Assembly (NCBI RefSeq): GCF_014323705.1
Contig: NZ_JABVEC010000028.1
Location: forward strand, 26,881 to 90,880
DNA length: 64,000 bases
DNA from: Actinomadura alba
GTDB taxonomy: Bacteria; Actinomycetota; Actinomycetes; Streptosporangiales; Streptosporangiaceae
Direction of reading: 5' to 3'
Positions 15,777 to 23,968 of the stretch are shown piece by piece; the first letter of the stretch is position 1, and each line of letters opens with the position of its first letter. The notes under the pieces were generated by a model. The model was not told where the DNA came from, did no database searches, and saw nothing but the letters and a program-made list of their open reading frames with translations. The position numbers and the translations under genes are program-made.

Positions 15777-16820
15777 TTATGAACTGGGAGCGCGGCCTCG
15801 TGCCCGCAGCTTCTGCAGGTGCTCGGAGGCGACCGCCACGAGGATCAGCACACCCGTGAGGATCTGGAGCCAGAACGGGTCGATGCCGAGTAGCGTGCCG
15901 CCGTTGTCGAGCGTGCCGACGATGAGGGCTCCGACGAGCGCGCCGAGGGCGGTGCCGCGGGCACCGAAGAGACTGGCGCCGCCGATCACGCAGGCCGCGA
16001 TGGCCTGAAGCTCGTATCCGGTGCCGGCGGTCGGCACGCCGTTGCCGAGCCGGGACGCGAGCAACAGCCCGGCGAGGGCCGCGAGCAGCCCGCTCAGCGT
16101 GTAGGCGCTGATCTGCACGGCGCGGACCGGAACGCCGGTCAGCCGCGCCGACTCGGCGTTGGAGCCGACCGCGTACAGATAACGACCCCACACCGTACGG
16201 CGTAGGAAGAACGCGACGGCGACCGTGACGATCAGCATCACCCAGGTCAGGTTGGCGATCCCGAACACCGATCCGCCGGCGAGCCGGGAGAAGCCCTCAG
16301 GCAGCGGCTGTACGGTGCGGCCGTCGGTGATCAGGAGGGTCGCGCCGCGCGCGATCCCCATCATCCCGAGGGTCACGATGAACGGCGGCAACCGTACGAC
16401 GGCGACGAGCACGCCGTTGATCAGCCCGGCGAGTGCGCCGACGGCCAGCGCGAGCAGCACCGCCCACACGATCGGCAGCCCACCGGTGGTCTCGAACACC
16501 GCCTTGGCCGCGACGACTCCGGCGATGCCCACCACCGATCCGACCGACAGGTCGATGCCCGCGGTGATGATCACCAGGAGCTGTGCCGCGCCGAGGATGG
16601 CGTAGATGGAGACCTGGCGGCCGAGGTTGTCGAGGTTGGTACCGGTGAGGAAGGTGTCGGTGGTCAGGCTCAGCGTGAACGCGAGCACCAGCAGGACGGG
16701 GATCCCGCCGAGTCCCCTGCTGAAGATCTGTCCGAGCCCGAGGATCTCGTCGGCACCGGGCTCGGGACGCGGATCGCGGCCGCGGCGCTTGCTCGGCGGT
16801 GCGGTGGTGACTTCGGTCAT
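15777..16820 (-). CDS. Ribose-type ABC sugar transporter permease
   Basis: A 347-aa RbsC/BPD_transp_2 permease with 8-10 membrane segments. Landmarks are TGTNLDNLGRQVSIYAILGAAQ, GIDLSVGSVVGIAGVVAA, LPPFIVTLGMMGIARGATLL, GRYLYAVGSNAESARLTG and the closing GTALGALVGALIVG and NGGTLLG segments. The ATG at 16820 overlaps the stop of the ATPase gene as ATGA. Last gene of a three-gene operon (binding protein, ATPase, permease) whose transcript should end at the hairpin at 15723-15762. A single permease gene implies a homodimeric channel. Confidence 0.93.
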   Translation of the reverse strand: MTEVTTAPPSKRRGRDPRPEPGADEILGLGQIFSRGLGGIPVLLVLAFTLSLTTDTFLTGTNLDNLGRQVSIYAILGAAQLLVIITAGIDLSVGSVVGIAGVVAAKAVFETTGGLPIVWAVLLALAVGALAGLINGVLVAVVRLPPFIVTLGMMGIARGATLLITDGRTVQPLPEGFSRLAGGSVFGIANLTWVMLIVTVAVAFFLRRTVWGRYLYAVGSNAESARLTGVPVRAVQISAYTLSGLLAALAGLLLASRLGNGVPTAGTGYELQAIAACVIGGASLFGARGTALGALVGALIVGTLDNGGTLLGIDPFWLQILTGVLILVAVASEHLQKLRARGRAPSS

Positions 16821-18397
16821 CGGTGCTCCACGGGGTTCACTTCTTCCGGCACGGACGCGGCGCCGCCGCTGGGGCTGGCCAGGCGGAGCACCTCCTCTTC
16901 GGTCGCCTCGGCGGCGGTGAGCTCGGCGACGAGGCGTCTTTCCTTGACCACGACCACGCGGTCGCACAGGCCCAGCAGCTCGGGCAGGTAGGACGAGACC
17001 ACGACGATCGCGAGACCGGCCGCTGCCAGGTCGGCGACGATGCGGTAGATGTCGGCCTTCGCGCCGACGTCCACGCCCTTGGTGGGCTCGTCGAGCAGCA
17101 GGACCTTGGCGTCGAGCGCCCGCCAGCGGGCGATCAGCACCTTCTGCTGGTTGCCGCCGGACAGCGACGACACCGGGTCGGACCACTCCCCGAAGCGCAG
17201 CCGCAACCCGTCCGCCGCGGCCTCCACGTGCCGCCGCAACCGGGTGCGGTTCACGAGGCCACGGGAGCCCGCCGTCCGCCAGCCGGCGATCGCGATGTTC
17301 TCCTCGATGCTCAGCTCGGGCAGCAGCCCCGACTCCTTGCGGTCCTCGGTCAGCAGCCCGATGCCGCGGCGTGCGGCCGCCCGGGTCGACCCGGGCGGAA
17401 CGGGCCGCCCGTCCACGAGCACCTCTCCGCCGCCGACCGGATCGGCGCCGAACACCGCCCGCAGCAGTTCACTGCGGCCCGAGCCCAGCAACCCGGCGAG
17501 ACCGACGATCTCACCGGCCCGTACGGACAGGTCGGCGGGTTCCGGGAAGCCCGGCGGGCGCAGGCCGCGGACCTCCAGGCGCGGCTCCCCCGGGTCGCTG
17601 CGCTGCCCCGGATAGAGATTGGAGATCTCCCGGCCGACCATCGCCGCGATGAGGGAGTCCTCGTCGAACTCGGCCACCGGGCTGGTGAGCACGTGGGCGC
17701 CGTCGCGCAGCACCGTGACCGTGTCTCCGATGGCGAAGATCTCCTCCAGCCGGTGGGTCACGTACAGGACGGCGACGCCGTCCGACCGCAGGGTGGAGAT
17801 CCGGGCGAGCAGCGCCTCGGCCTCCTCCGCGGACAGGGCCGTGGTGGGCTCGTCGAAGACGACGACCTTGGCGTCGTTGGCGAGGACCCGGGCGATCTCG
17901 ACGAGTTGCCGGGTCGCGGTGGGCAGCGCGGCCACGGGCAGGTCCAGATCCAGGCCGGCGAGGCCCACCCGGTCCAGCATCGCCGCCGCCGCCTTTCGCT
18001 GGCGACGCCGGTCCACGACCCCGGCACGCGACGGGAACGCACCCATGCACAGGTTGTCGGCCACCGTGAGCTGCGGCAGCAGGCTGAGCTCCTGGTAGAC
18101 GACGCCGACCCCGAAGCCACGGGATTCGGCGGGGGTGACGTTGCGGCGTACCTGATCGCCGTCGATCTCGTAGTCACCGCTGTCACGCGACACGGCGCCG
18201 GTGAGGACCTTGATCAGCGTCGACTTGCCCGCGCCGTTCTCACCGGCGAGGCAGTGCACGGACCCCGGATGGAGATCCAGGTCGACGCCGTCGAGCGCGC
18301 GCACCGCGCCGTACCTCTTGCTGATCTTGCGGAGGGTCAGTACCGGCGGGACCTCCGGCGCGTCGGTGCCCGGAGCCGCCGTCTGGGACGTCGGCAC
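16817..18397 (-). CDS. Ribose-type ABC sugar transporter ATPase (tandem nucleotide-binding domains)
   Basis: A 526-aa RbsA/MglA-type subunit with two fused nucleotide-binding domains. Domain 1 has Walker A GENGAGKST and Walker B KVVVFDEPTTALS; domain 2 has a degenerate Walker A (GLLGSGRSELL), as is normal in this family, a signature SLSGGNQQKVLIARW and Walker B LLLDEPTKGVDVGAKADIY. It energises uptake through the permease downstream. The ATG at 18397 lies 4 nt after the binding-protein stop. Confidence 0.94.
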   Translation of the reverse strand: MPTSQTAAPGTDAPEVPPVLTLRKISKRYGAVRALDGVDLDLHPGSVHCLAGENGAGKSTLIKVLTGAVSRDSGDYEIDGDQVRRNVTPAESRGFGVGVVYQELSLLPQLTVADNLCMGAFPSRAGVVDRRRQRKAAAAMLDRVGLAGLDLDLPVAALPTATRQLVEIARVLANDAKVVVFDEPTTALSAEEAEALLARISTLRSDGVAVLYVTHRLEEIFAIGDTVTVLRDGAHVLTSPVAEFDEDSLIAAMVGREISNLYPGQRSDPGEPRLEVRGLRPPGFPEPADLSVRAGEIVGLAGLLGSGRSELLRAVFGADPVGGGEVLVDGRPVPPGSTRAAARRGIGLLTEDRKESGLLPELSIEENIAIAGWRTAGSRGLVNRTRLRRHVEAAADGLRLRFGEWSDPVSSLSGGNQQKVLIARWRALDAKVLLLDEPTKGVDVGAKADIYRIVADLAAAGLAIVVVSSYLPELLGLCDRVVVVKERRLVAELTAAEATEEEVLRLASPSGGAASVPEEVNPVEHR

Positions 18398-18401
18398 GGG
18401 C

Positions 18402-19430
18402 TCAGCCCTTCGTCTTCGGCGGGTCGAGGAGCTGGGCGAACTCGGGCCTGTCGACCATCGACTTGTCGATGACCACTGCGCCCGGGTCCAGGTTCACCGG
18501 CGGAGCGCTGCCACGGACCGCCATCACCGCCTCGGCCACCCCCTGGTAGCCGAAGAAGAACGGGTTCTGCACGATGATCGCGCTGAGCGTGCCGGTGCGG
18601 ACGCCCTCGACCTCGGCGGGGTCGGAGTCGAAGGCGACGGCGACGACCCGCGACGCCGCGTTCTTCTCCTGGATCGCGCGCGCCGCCCCGGTGCCGGAGG
18701 TGTTGTTGTCGGCGAAGATCCCCACGACGTCGGGCCGGCTGCTCAGCACGTCGCCGACCTGGCCGACGGCCTTGTTGAGGTCGTTGTCGTTGACGAGCGT
18801 CTGGACGACCTCGGCATCCGGGCAGTCCTTGGCGAGCCCCTCCTTGAAGCCGGTGAAGCGGTCGACCAGAACCTGCTGACCCGAGACCGAGCTCTCGTGG
18901 ACGATCTTTCCGTCCCCCTGGTCCTTGTCCTTGATCAGCTTGCACATGCGCTCGCCGGCCTGCTGGCCCGCCTTGATGTTGTCGGTGCCGATGAATCCCT
19001 CGGTCTGCGTGGTGATCGCGTTGTCCACGGTGACGACTTTGATGCCCGCCGTCCTGGCACGCTGTACGACCCCGTTGAGCGCGCTGGAGGAGTTGGCGGC
19101 CAGGACGATGGCGTCCGCACCTCGTGAGATGGAGTTCTCGACGAGCTTCACCTGCCCGTCGATGTCGGTCTCGGACGTCGGGCCGAACAGGCCCAGCTGG
19201 ACGCCGAAGTCACCGCCCGCCTTCTTGGACCCGGCGAGCATCGACTGCCAGAACTCCGAGTCGGTCGCCTTCGTGATCACGTCGACCTTGACCCCGGCGG
19301 AGCGTGTGGCACCGGAGCCGGAATCACTGTCGCCGCCGAACGCGGCCTTGCCGGTGGTGAGCCCCGCGGCCACCGCCACGACGGCGATGACGGCGGCGAC
19401 CCCGGGTGAGACATAACGGATTCGGGCCAT
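18402..19430 (-). CDS. Sugar ABC transporter substrate-binding protein (RbsB-like)
   Basis: A 342-aa periplasmic-binding-protein type I fold: ITKATDSEFWQSMLAGSKKAG at the first lobe, RGADAIVLAANSSSALNGVV, VTVDNAITTQTEGFIGTDN and NDLNKAVGQVGDVLSSRPDVVGIFADNN. The N-terminus has a basic end and a hydrophobic stretch (about 9-24), but there is no lipobox cysteine, so it is either released, held by the uncleaved helix, or tethered by partners; most Gram-positive sugar receptors are lipoproteins. The ligand is probably a pentose, hexose or related polyol. First gene of the operon, under the palindrome-bearing promoter at 19481-19509. Confidence 0.92.
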   Translation of the reverse strand: MARIRYVSPGVAAVIAVVAVAAGLTTGKAAFGGDSDSGSGATRSAGVKVDVITKATDSEFWQSMLAGSKKAGGDFGVQLGLFGPTSETDIDGQVKLVENSISRGADAIVLAANSSSALNGVVQRARTAGIKVVTVDNAITTQTEGFIGTDNIKAGQQAGERMCKLIKDKDQGDGKIVHESSVSGQQVLVDRFTGFKEGLAKDCPDAEVVQTLVNDNDLNKAVGQVGDVLSSRPDVVGIFADNNTSGTGAARAIQEKNAASRVVAVAFDSDPAEVEGVRTGTLSAIIVQNPFFFGYQGVAEAVMAVRGSAPPVNLDPGAVVIDKSMVDRPEFAQLLDPPKTKG

Positions 19431-19480
19431 GGGGGTTCCTCGGAAGCGGTGAGTGCGGCTCGGTCAAAAGCGTGAACGCA

Positions 19481-19509
19481 ACTGTTGTCCTGTAATTACA
19501 GGATGTCAA
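19481..19509 (-). promoter_or_regulatory. Sugar-operon promoter with a perfect operator palindrome in its spacer
   Basis: On the minus strand TTGACA (19504-19509) is followed by a 17-nt spacer and AACAGT (19481-19486), a good -35 and a fair -10 at ideal distance. Sixteen of the 17 spacer bases are the perfect palindrome TCCTGTAATTACAGGA (19488-19503). A dimeric repressor bound here would block polymerase directly. A GntR- or LacI-type regulator is expected but none is encoded next to the operon. Confidence 0.65.
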
Positions 19510-19575
19510 GAGGTTGATCCACGATCCGGGCCGCTTCCGGGCAGACGCGTACAGGGAAAGGCGCCCGAGACGATT

Positions 19576-19630
19576 CCGGGGAGACGCGATCCGGGGAGAC
19601 GCGATCCGGGGAGACGCGATCCGGGGAGAA
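19576..19630. repeat. 15-bp tandem repeat (3.7 copies)
   Basis: Unit CCGGGGAGACGCGAT at 19576, 19591 and 19606 is exact, with a partial copy from 19621. It lies just past the 3' end of the TraR/DksA gene (stop at 19663) and appears non-coding. Confidence 0.9.
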
Positions 19631-19662
19631 GAATGCGGGGAGACGCGGCCGGCCTCAGCCCG

Positions 19663-20025
19663 TCACCGGGCCGCGGCGCACCGGATGCAGGTCCTCGCGG
19701 CGGGGCGGGCGGTCAGGCGTTCGGGGGCGATCGGGTCGCCACAGCGTTCGCAGGTGCCGTACGTACCGGCGCGAAGCGCCTCGAGAGCCGAGTCGAGGTC
19801 GGTGAGGTGCTCATGGGCCCGGCTGAGCAGGCCATCGATCTGGGACCGTTCGAAGGCGAGCGTCGCACCCTCAGGATCGTGCTCGTCGTCGACGCCGATG
19901 TCGGCAGACGACTCGACGAGCCCGTCCCAGTCGCGGGTCAGCGCGGCGATCTGCCGGAGGGTGCTCACGCGCTCGGCGGTGAGCAGCTCTTCCAGCGCGG
20001 AGGCGTCCGGAACTCGCTTGGCCAT
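19663..20025 (-). CDS. TraR/DksA-type zinc-finger protein
   Basis: A 120-aa protein: a helical hairpin of about 85 residues with an acidic tip (SSADIGVDDEHDPEGATL), then a C4 zinc finger, CERC-17 residues-CIRC, at the extreme C-terminus. This is the layout of DksA/TraR proteins that enter the RNA polymerase secondary channel and alter promoter choice, often with ppGpp. The actinomycete forms are less well studied, so RNA polymerase binding is inference from fold. The ATG at 20025 is preferred; the frame continues to 20112 without domain content. Monocistronic. Confidence 0.85.
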   Translation of the reverse strand: MAKRVPDASALEELLTAERVSTLRQIAALTRDWDGLVESSADIGVDDEHDPEGATLAFERSQIDGLLSRAHEHLTDLDSALEALRAGTYGTCERCGDPIAPERLTARPAARTCIRCAAAR

Positions 20026-20130
20026 CACCGTTGCAAACCTCTGAGCGCTCCCCCGAATTCCGGGCTGCGCACCCCGGCGCCCCTGATGTAGGTTCCGACC
20101 ATGAGACGACATTGATCCTCACCTGAGTCA

Positions 20131-20651
20131 AGGCTCGCGCGCAGGCTCTACGCCTACGCGTTCTCGGCGGATCTCGTTCTGCTGTATTCGGACTCGGCGC
20201 TCTGGACGAGTATCTTCCCCTGCTCGCGGAATCGACCGGCGTCGCCCCGTCGGTGAATCCTCTGCTCGTACTGTTGGTGATCGTTGGCATGACGGTGGGC
20301 GGCTGGCTCGCGGGGCGCGGCACGCGGTGGGCCGCCCCCGTGCTCGCCCTCGGCGCCGGCTGCCTGGCCGCCGGGGCGGCCGTCGGACACCCCGCGGGGA
20401 TGGCGGGTGTCGCCGTGGCCTTCGGGATCTTCGAGTGGGCGGGCATCTCGGCGGACGCCCGGCTGCAGGAACGCATCACCGATGGCGCCCGGGCCACGAT
20501 CACCTCGATCTCGGGCCTCGGCGTCGAGGTGGTAGCGGTGCTGGTCTTCGCGGCCTACGCGCTGGGATCGAACTGGGCCGGGCCCGGCCTTCTCTTCACC
20601 CTGGCCGCCGTGCCCTATCTGGTCGTCGCCCTAGGCCTGTGGAGGGCGTAA
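20131..20651 (+). pseudogene. MFS transporter remnant with a large internal deletion and frameshift
   Basis: From 20131 one frame reads RRLYAYAFSADLVLLY, a typical first helix of an MFS carrier, with no start codon in reach. At about 20187 a different frame begins FGLGALDEYLPLLAESTG, a typical seventh helix, and stays open to 20651 through four more helices (ISADARLQERITDGARATIT is the expected late loop). The change of frame and the loss of about 170-200 codons (helices 2-6) fit a single deletion joining helix 1 to helix 7. A GTG at 20253 could still express a 132-aa helical fragment. It is a dead carrier unless that fragment was adopted for something else. Confidence 0.7.
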
Positions 20652-20681
20652 TGAGACCGCCGCGCCCCGGCGCGGAGCCGG

Positions 20682-21011
20682 TCAGTTCGCCCGCTTGCGG
20701 GCCAGGCGGCGGCGGCGCGCGGTCGACGCCGCGCGGGCCCCGAAGGTCCCACCGACGCCGCTGAGCATGGCGAGGAGCAGTGCGATCGCCAACGGCAGCG
20801 TGACCTCGGCCCAGAGGAAGGACACCTTCACGCTCACCGTGTTCTGCACCATGAACGCGATCAGCGCGCCGAGCAGGATCGCCGCGCAGACGCCGAGCCG
20901 GACCACGGCCATCCGGGCGTGCGATATCCGCCGTGCGGCGGCGAAGGTCTGCACGTCGCGCTCCGTCGGCGCCTGGTCCGGGTTGTTCCGGGTTCGTTGG
21001 AACAGGAACAT
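20682..21011 (-). CDS. LapA-domain (DUF1049) membrane protein
   Basis: A 109-aa protein with two membrane helices (about 34-55 and 68-90) separated by the family loop FMVQNTVSVKVSFLWAEVTLPL and a basic C-terminal tail (ARRRRLARKRAN). LapA helps assemble envelope polymers in Gram-negatives; in actinomycetes small LapA-domain proteins are common with no settled role. The ATG at 21011 has GAAGGG 2-3 nt upstream. It is convergent with the MFS remnant and in the same direction as the conservon, but with a gap on each side. Confidence 0.82.
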   Translation of the reverse strand: MFLFQRTRNNPDQAPTERDVQTFAAARRISHARMAVVRLGVCAAILLGALIAFMVQNTVSVKVSFLWAEVTLPLAIALLLAMLSGVGGTFGARAASTARRRRLARKRAN

Positions 21012-21133
21012 GCATCGCCCTTCGACGGGCCGGCCTGGCAGGCATCTCGGGGGAAGGATGTCGCTACCGGCTTCACCTGACCTTACGCCCGCGCGCCGTC
21101 GCTCACCAGGCTTCGAGGGACTACGGCGACGGA

Positions 21134-21430
21134 CTACAGCGGTTCGGTGATCCAGTGCCAGCCACGGTCATCGCGGTCGGCGCGTACGAGTTGCGCTCCG
21201 CTGGAGTCCGCCAGTTCGGCCACCGCCCGGAGCAGCTGACGGTGGAAATCGGCCGGCGGGTGCACGCCGGCGGAACCGTCGACCAGCGTCACGCTGACCT
21301 TCGCCTCATCGTGCAGCTGCGCCGTCACCCGGCCGCCTCCGTCAAGGCATACGATCACGATCGCATCGGCTCGGATCATGTCCCGGCCGTTGGACGCCGC
21401 GATCCAGACCTGGGGCACGCTTCCGCTCAT
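21134..21430 (-). CDS. Hypothetical 98-aa protein
   Basis: Starts MSGSVPQVWIAASNGRDMIR. Alternating beta-strand-like stretches (ADAIVIVCLDGGGRVTAQL, KVSVTLVDG) and an amphipathic helix (FHRQLLRAVAELADSSG) suggest a small alpha/beta domain; no family recognised. The ATG at 21430 is preferred because GGAGAGGAC precedes it; the open frame to 21568 is made of the 12-bp repeat and is unlikely to be translated. It has no membrane segment or signal. Confidence 0.65.
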   Translation of the reverse strand: MSGSVPQVWIAASNGRDMIRADAIVIVCLDGGGRVTAQLHDEAKVSVTLVDGSAGVHPPADFHRQLLRAVAELADSSGAQLVRADRDDRGWHWITEPL

Positions 21431-21511
21431 GGGTGTCCTCTCCGGGGCCGGACGAGAATCGCCCGCGCTCTCTTCAAGCGTCCCATGGCGGCCGACCGCC
21501 CCGGCCACCGC

Positions 21512-21571
21512 GCGAACCGCCGCGCGAACCGCCGTGTGAACCACGATGCGAACCGCCGCGCGAACCACTGG
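21512..21571. repeat. 12-bp tandem repeat (5 copies) upstream of the 98-aa gene
   Basis: Unit GCGAACCGCCGC at 21512, 21524, 21536, 21548 and 21560 with a few substitutions. It lies between the 98-aa gene and the P450 stop (21617) and looks non-coding, although the unit keeps frame on both strands. Confidence 0.85.
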
Positions 21572-21616
21572 GCGCCGCCCGGCGACGAGGAGTTCGCGTC
21601 CTGAACCGGTGCCCGG

Positions 21617-23038
21617 CTACTCGCCGTGCCACCACTTCACCAGTGAGTTCCAGGGCCCTCGCGGCGCGTCGCTCGCCGCCACGTGCGTCGCGCGCGCGGT
21701 CGCCCGCACCAGCGGGGCCACCGGTACGGCGGGGCCGGTGGACTCCCGGCCGTCCACGGCGCCGGCCGTACCGGCGGACGGAACAAGCGCGCCCTCGGGC
21801 ACCGAGACCGCGGGAAAGCTGACGGGCAGCCCGGTGAGGGCCCGGTGGAAGGGCCCCGGCCGCCACACCAGCCGGTCCGCGGGAACGGCCAGCTCCATGT
21901 CGGGCAGCGCGTCGAGCAGCTGCTCGATGGCCACGGTGGCGATGAGACGCGCCTGGCCCTGCGCGGGACAGATGTGCGGGCCCGCGCTCCAGGCAAGGTG
22001 CGCCCGGTTGCCCACCCGCTGGTCCGAGGCGAGCGACGGATCGGTGTTGGCACCGGCCAGGCTGATGACCACGGGCTGGTTCCTGGGCAGCAGCACGCCC
22101 GCGAAGTCAACGTCCCGCACGGGATAGGTGATGGCGAAGTTGGCCAGCGGCGGATCCGTCCACAGGACCTCGTCGAGCGCGTCCTCGACCGGCAGGCTGC
22201 CGCCGGACAGGTCACCGGCGAACCGATCGTCGGAGAGCAACAGGCGCAGCCCGTTCGCGATCAGGTTCTGCTCGGGCTCGGTACCGGCGCCCTGCAGGGT
22301 CACCACCTGGTGCATGACCTCCTCATCGGTCAACCGCACCGGATGCGCCATCAGCCACGAGGTCATGTCCGCCCCGGGCTCCCTGCGCTTGAGGGCGACC
22401 AGATCGCGCACGGCCTGCCGGAGCACCTGGTTGGCCTTCTTGGCGTCGACGGTGTCGAAGATGCCGCTCATGCCCTCGACCAGCCGGTCGCCGATGTCCG
22501 GCGGGCAGCCGAAGAGCTCGTTGAACACCATCAGCGGCAGCGCCCTGGCGTACTCGGTGACCAGGTCGGCCGCCCCGCGCCCGCGAAAGCCGCTGATCAG
22601 CGTGTCGGCAGTGCGCTCGACATGGCCGCGCAGCGCGTTCAGGTCGATCCGCGCCAGGCTGTCGGTGACCGCCGCCCGCAGCCGGGCGTGCACTTCGCCA
22701 TCGGTGTTACGGCAGTTCGGCCGGTACATCATCATCGGCAGCACCGGGCAGTCGGCGGGCACTCCCTTCTGCCACTCGCGGGCGTCCTTGACGAACGTGG
22801 CGGGGTCACGCAGCACCTGCAGCGCGGCGTCGTACCCGACGACGAGCGTCGCGGGGACGCCGGGGGCCAGCTCGACCGGCGCGAGCGGTCCCCACCGGCG
22901 CAGGTACGAGTAGACCCGGCCGGGGTCGGCGGCGAACTCCGGGCCGTACAGCGGGACGCGGCCGGGGTGGGCCGCCCGCTCGGCGTGCGCCGGGCAGCCC
23001 GGCGGCGGTACGGGGCTGGGATCCGCGGAAGGGGTCAC
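21617..23038 (-). CDS. Conservon cytochrome P450 (CYP157-like) with no ExxR motif
   Basis: A 473-aa P450. The haem-ligand loop is present (WSAGPHICPAQ, Cys357) and the I-helix reads LQGAGTEPEQN (249-258). The K-helix, where nearly all P450s have Glu-x-x-Arg, reads DEVLWTDPP: Glu290 is followed by Trp293 in place of Arg. Loss of this Arg with Trp in its place is the known feature of the streptomycete CYP157 group, also found in conservons. A Pro/Ala-rich tail of about 70 residues follows the P450 core. It starts with GTG, overlapping the stop of cvnD as GTGA, so it is the last gene of the conservon. The substrate is unknown; a non-monooxygenase or regulatory role is possible. Confidence 0.9.
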   Translation of the reverse strand: MTPSADPSPVPPPGCPAHAERAAHPGRVPLYGPEFAADPGRVYSYLRRWGPLAPVELAPGVPATLVVGYDAALQVLRDPATFVKDAREWQKGVPADCPVLPMMMYRPNCRNTDGEVHARLRAAVTDSLARIDLNALRGHVERTADTLISGFRGRGAADLVTEYARALPLMVFNELFGCPPDIGDRLVEGMSGIFDTVDAKKANQVLRQAVRDLVALKRREPGADMTSWLMAHPVRLTDEEVMHQVVTLQGAGTEPEQNLIANGLRLLLSDDRFAGDLSGGSLPVEDALDEVLWTDPPLANFAITYPVRDVDFAGVLLPRNQPVVISLAGANTDPSLASDQRVGNRAHLAWSAGPHICPAQGQARLIATVAIEQLLDALPDMELAVPADRLVWRPGPFHRALTGLPVSFPAVSVPEGALVPSAGTAGAVDGRESTGPAVPVAPLVRATARATHVAASDAPRGPWNSLVKWWHGE

Positions 23039-23634
23039 GCGCGCTCCTGATCGTCGCCGGCGAGGAGATGTCGGACGAGCGCGATCAGCGCCCGGGTCGA
23101 GGACGCCGGCTCGCGGGCGTCACAGTGGACGAGGGGCGTCTCCGGAAGCAGGTCGAGCGCTTCACGCAGCTCGGCGTCGGGGAAGGTCGGCGCCCCGTCG
23201 AACCGGTTGATCGCGACGGCGTAGCGGAGGTCTTTCTCCTCGAGCATGGTCATCACGTCGAAGGACTGCTCGAGGCGGCGGGTGTCGGCGAGCACCAGCG
23301 CGCCGAGGGCGCCGAGGGCGAGGTCGTGCCACAGCTGGGTGAAACGCCGCTGGCCGGGGGCGCCGAACAGGTACAGCACCAGATCCTCGCTGAGGGTCAT
23401 GCGGCCGAAGTCCATCGCGACGGTCGTGGTCACCTTGTCCGGGACCCCCGCCAGATCGTCGACGAGGGCACCGGCCTGCGTCATCCGCTCCTCGGTGTGC
23501 AGCGGGCGGATCTCCGACAGCGTGCCGACGAAGGTGGTCTTGCCGACGGCGAAGTGACCCACGACCAGGATCTTCACCGCGGTACGGACCGTGTCGCGGA
23601 CGTAGATGTCGTCAGAGACGAGCACGGAGTCCAT
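23035..23634 (-). CDS. cvnD: Conservon GTP-binding protein CvnD
   Basis: A 199-aa small GTPase of the MglA/Rab-like bacterial class. P-loop GHFAVGKTT at 26-34, a TTTVAMDFGR switch I, LFGAPGQRRF as switch II (DxxG replaced by GAPGQ, as is usual in CvnD), and INRFDG in place of NKxD. Conservons are thought to form a membrane-associated switch in which CvnD responds to the CvnA-CvnB-CvnC complex. It overlaps cvnC by 23 nt and the P450 gene by 4 nt. Confidence 0.93.
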   Translation of the reverse strand: MDSVLVSDDIYVRDTVRTAVKILVVGHFAVGKTTFVGTLSEIRPLHTEERMTQAGALVDDLAGVPDKVTTTVAMDFGRMTLSEDLVLYLFGAPGQRRFTQLWHDLALGALGALVLADTRRLEQSFDVMTMLEEKDLRYAVAINRFDGAPTFPDAELREALDLLPETPLVHCDAREPASSTRALIALVRHLLAGDDQERA

Positions 23635-23968
23635 TGAGTACCTCCTGCAGGACCCGGTGGTCGGGGGCGTCGACTCCGGGCACGCCCGCGCGAGTCGTGA
23701 TGTGCCCGCTGTCCACGAGGTCGGAGAGCAGGACCTTGGTGACGCTGACGGGCAGCTTCAGATGGCCGGCGATCTCGGCGACCGACAGCGCGCCTCCACC
23801 GCACAGTTCCATGACCCGGTGCTTCTCCGGGCTCAGGTCGCTCAGGTCGTCGTCGTAGGCGACGATCATCAGCGTCACGAGGTCGAAGATGTTGCGGGTG
23901 GGATGAGCGCGTCCGCCGGTGACCACATGAGGCCGTACCAATGCCCTCTCGTGCCGGCGGCGGGTCAT
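23612..23968 (-). CDS. cvnC: Conservon DUF742 protein CvnC
   Basis: A 118-aa winged-helix-like protein of the DUF742 family: RPHVVTGGRAHPTRNIFDL at the start, HRVMELCGGGALSVAEIAGHLKLPVSVTKVLLSDLVDSG in the middle (the HTH-like part) and APDHRVLQEVLNGLRARL at the end. The ATG overlaps the cvnB stop as ATGA. In studied conservons this protein links the roadblock protein to the GTPase; DNA binding has not been established. Confidence 0.93.
   Translation of the reverse strand: MTRRRHERALVRPHVVTGGRAHPTRNIFDLVTLMIVAYDDDLSDLSPEKHRVMELCGGGALSVAEIAGHLKLPVSVTKVLLSDLVDSGHITTRAGVPGVDAPDHRVLQEVLNGLRARL

Noticed and set aside
19576..19630. Possible CRISPR-like array
   Set aside because: The 15-bp units are contiguous with no spacers, and no cas genes are present.
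21431..21568. N-terminal extension of the 98-aa protein made of VRAAVR-like units
   Set aside because: It is produced by the 12-bp repeat; the internal ATG at 21430 has a good ribosome site and begins the non-repetitive part.
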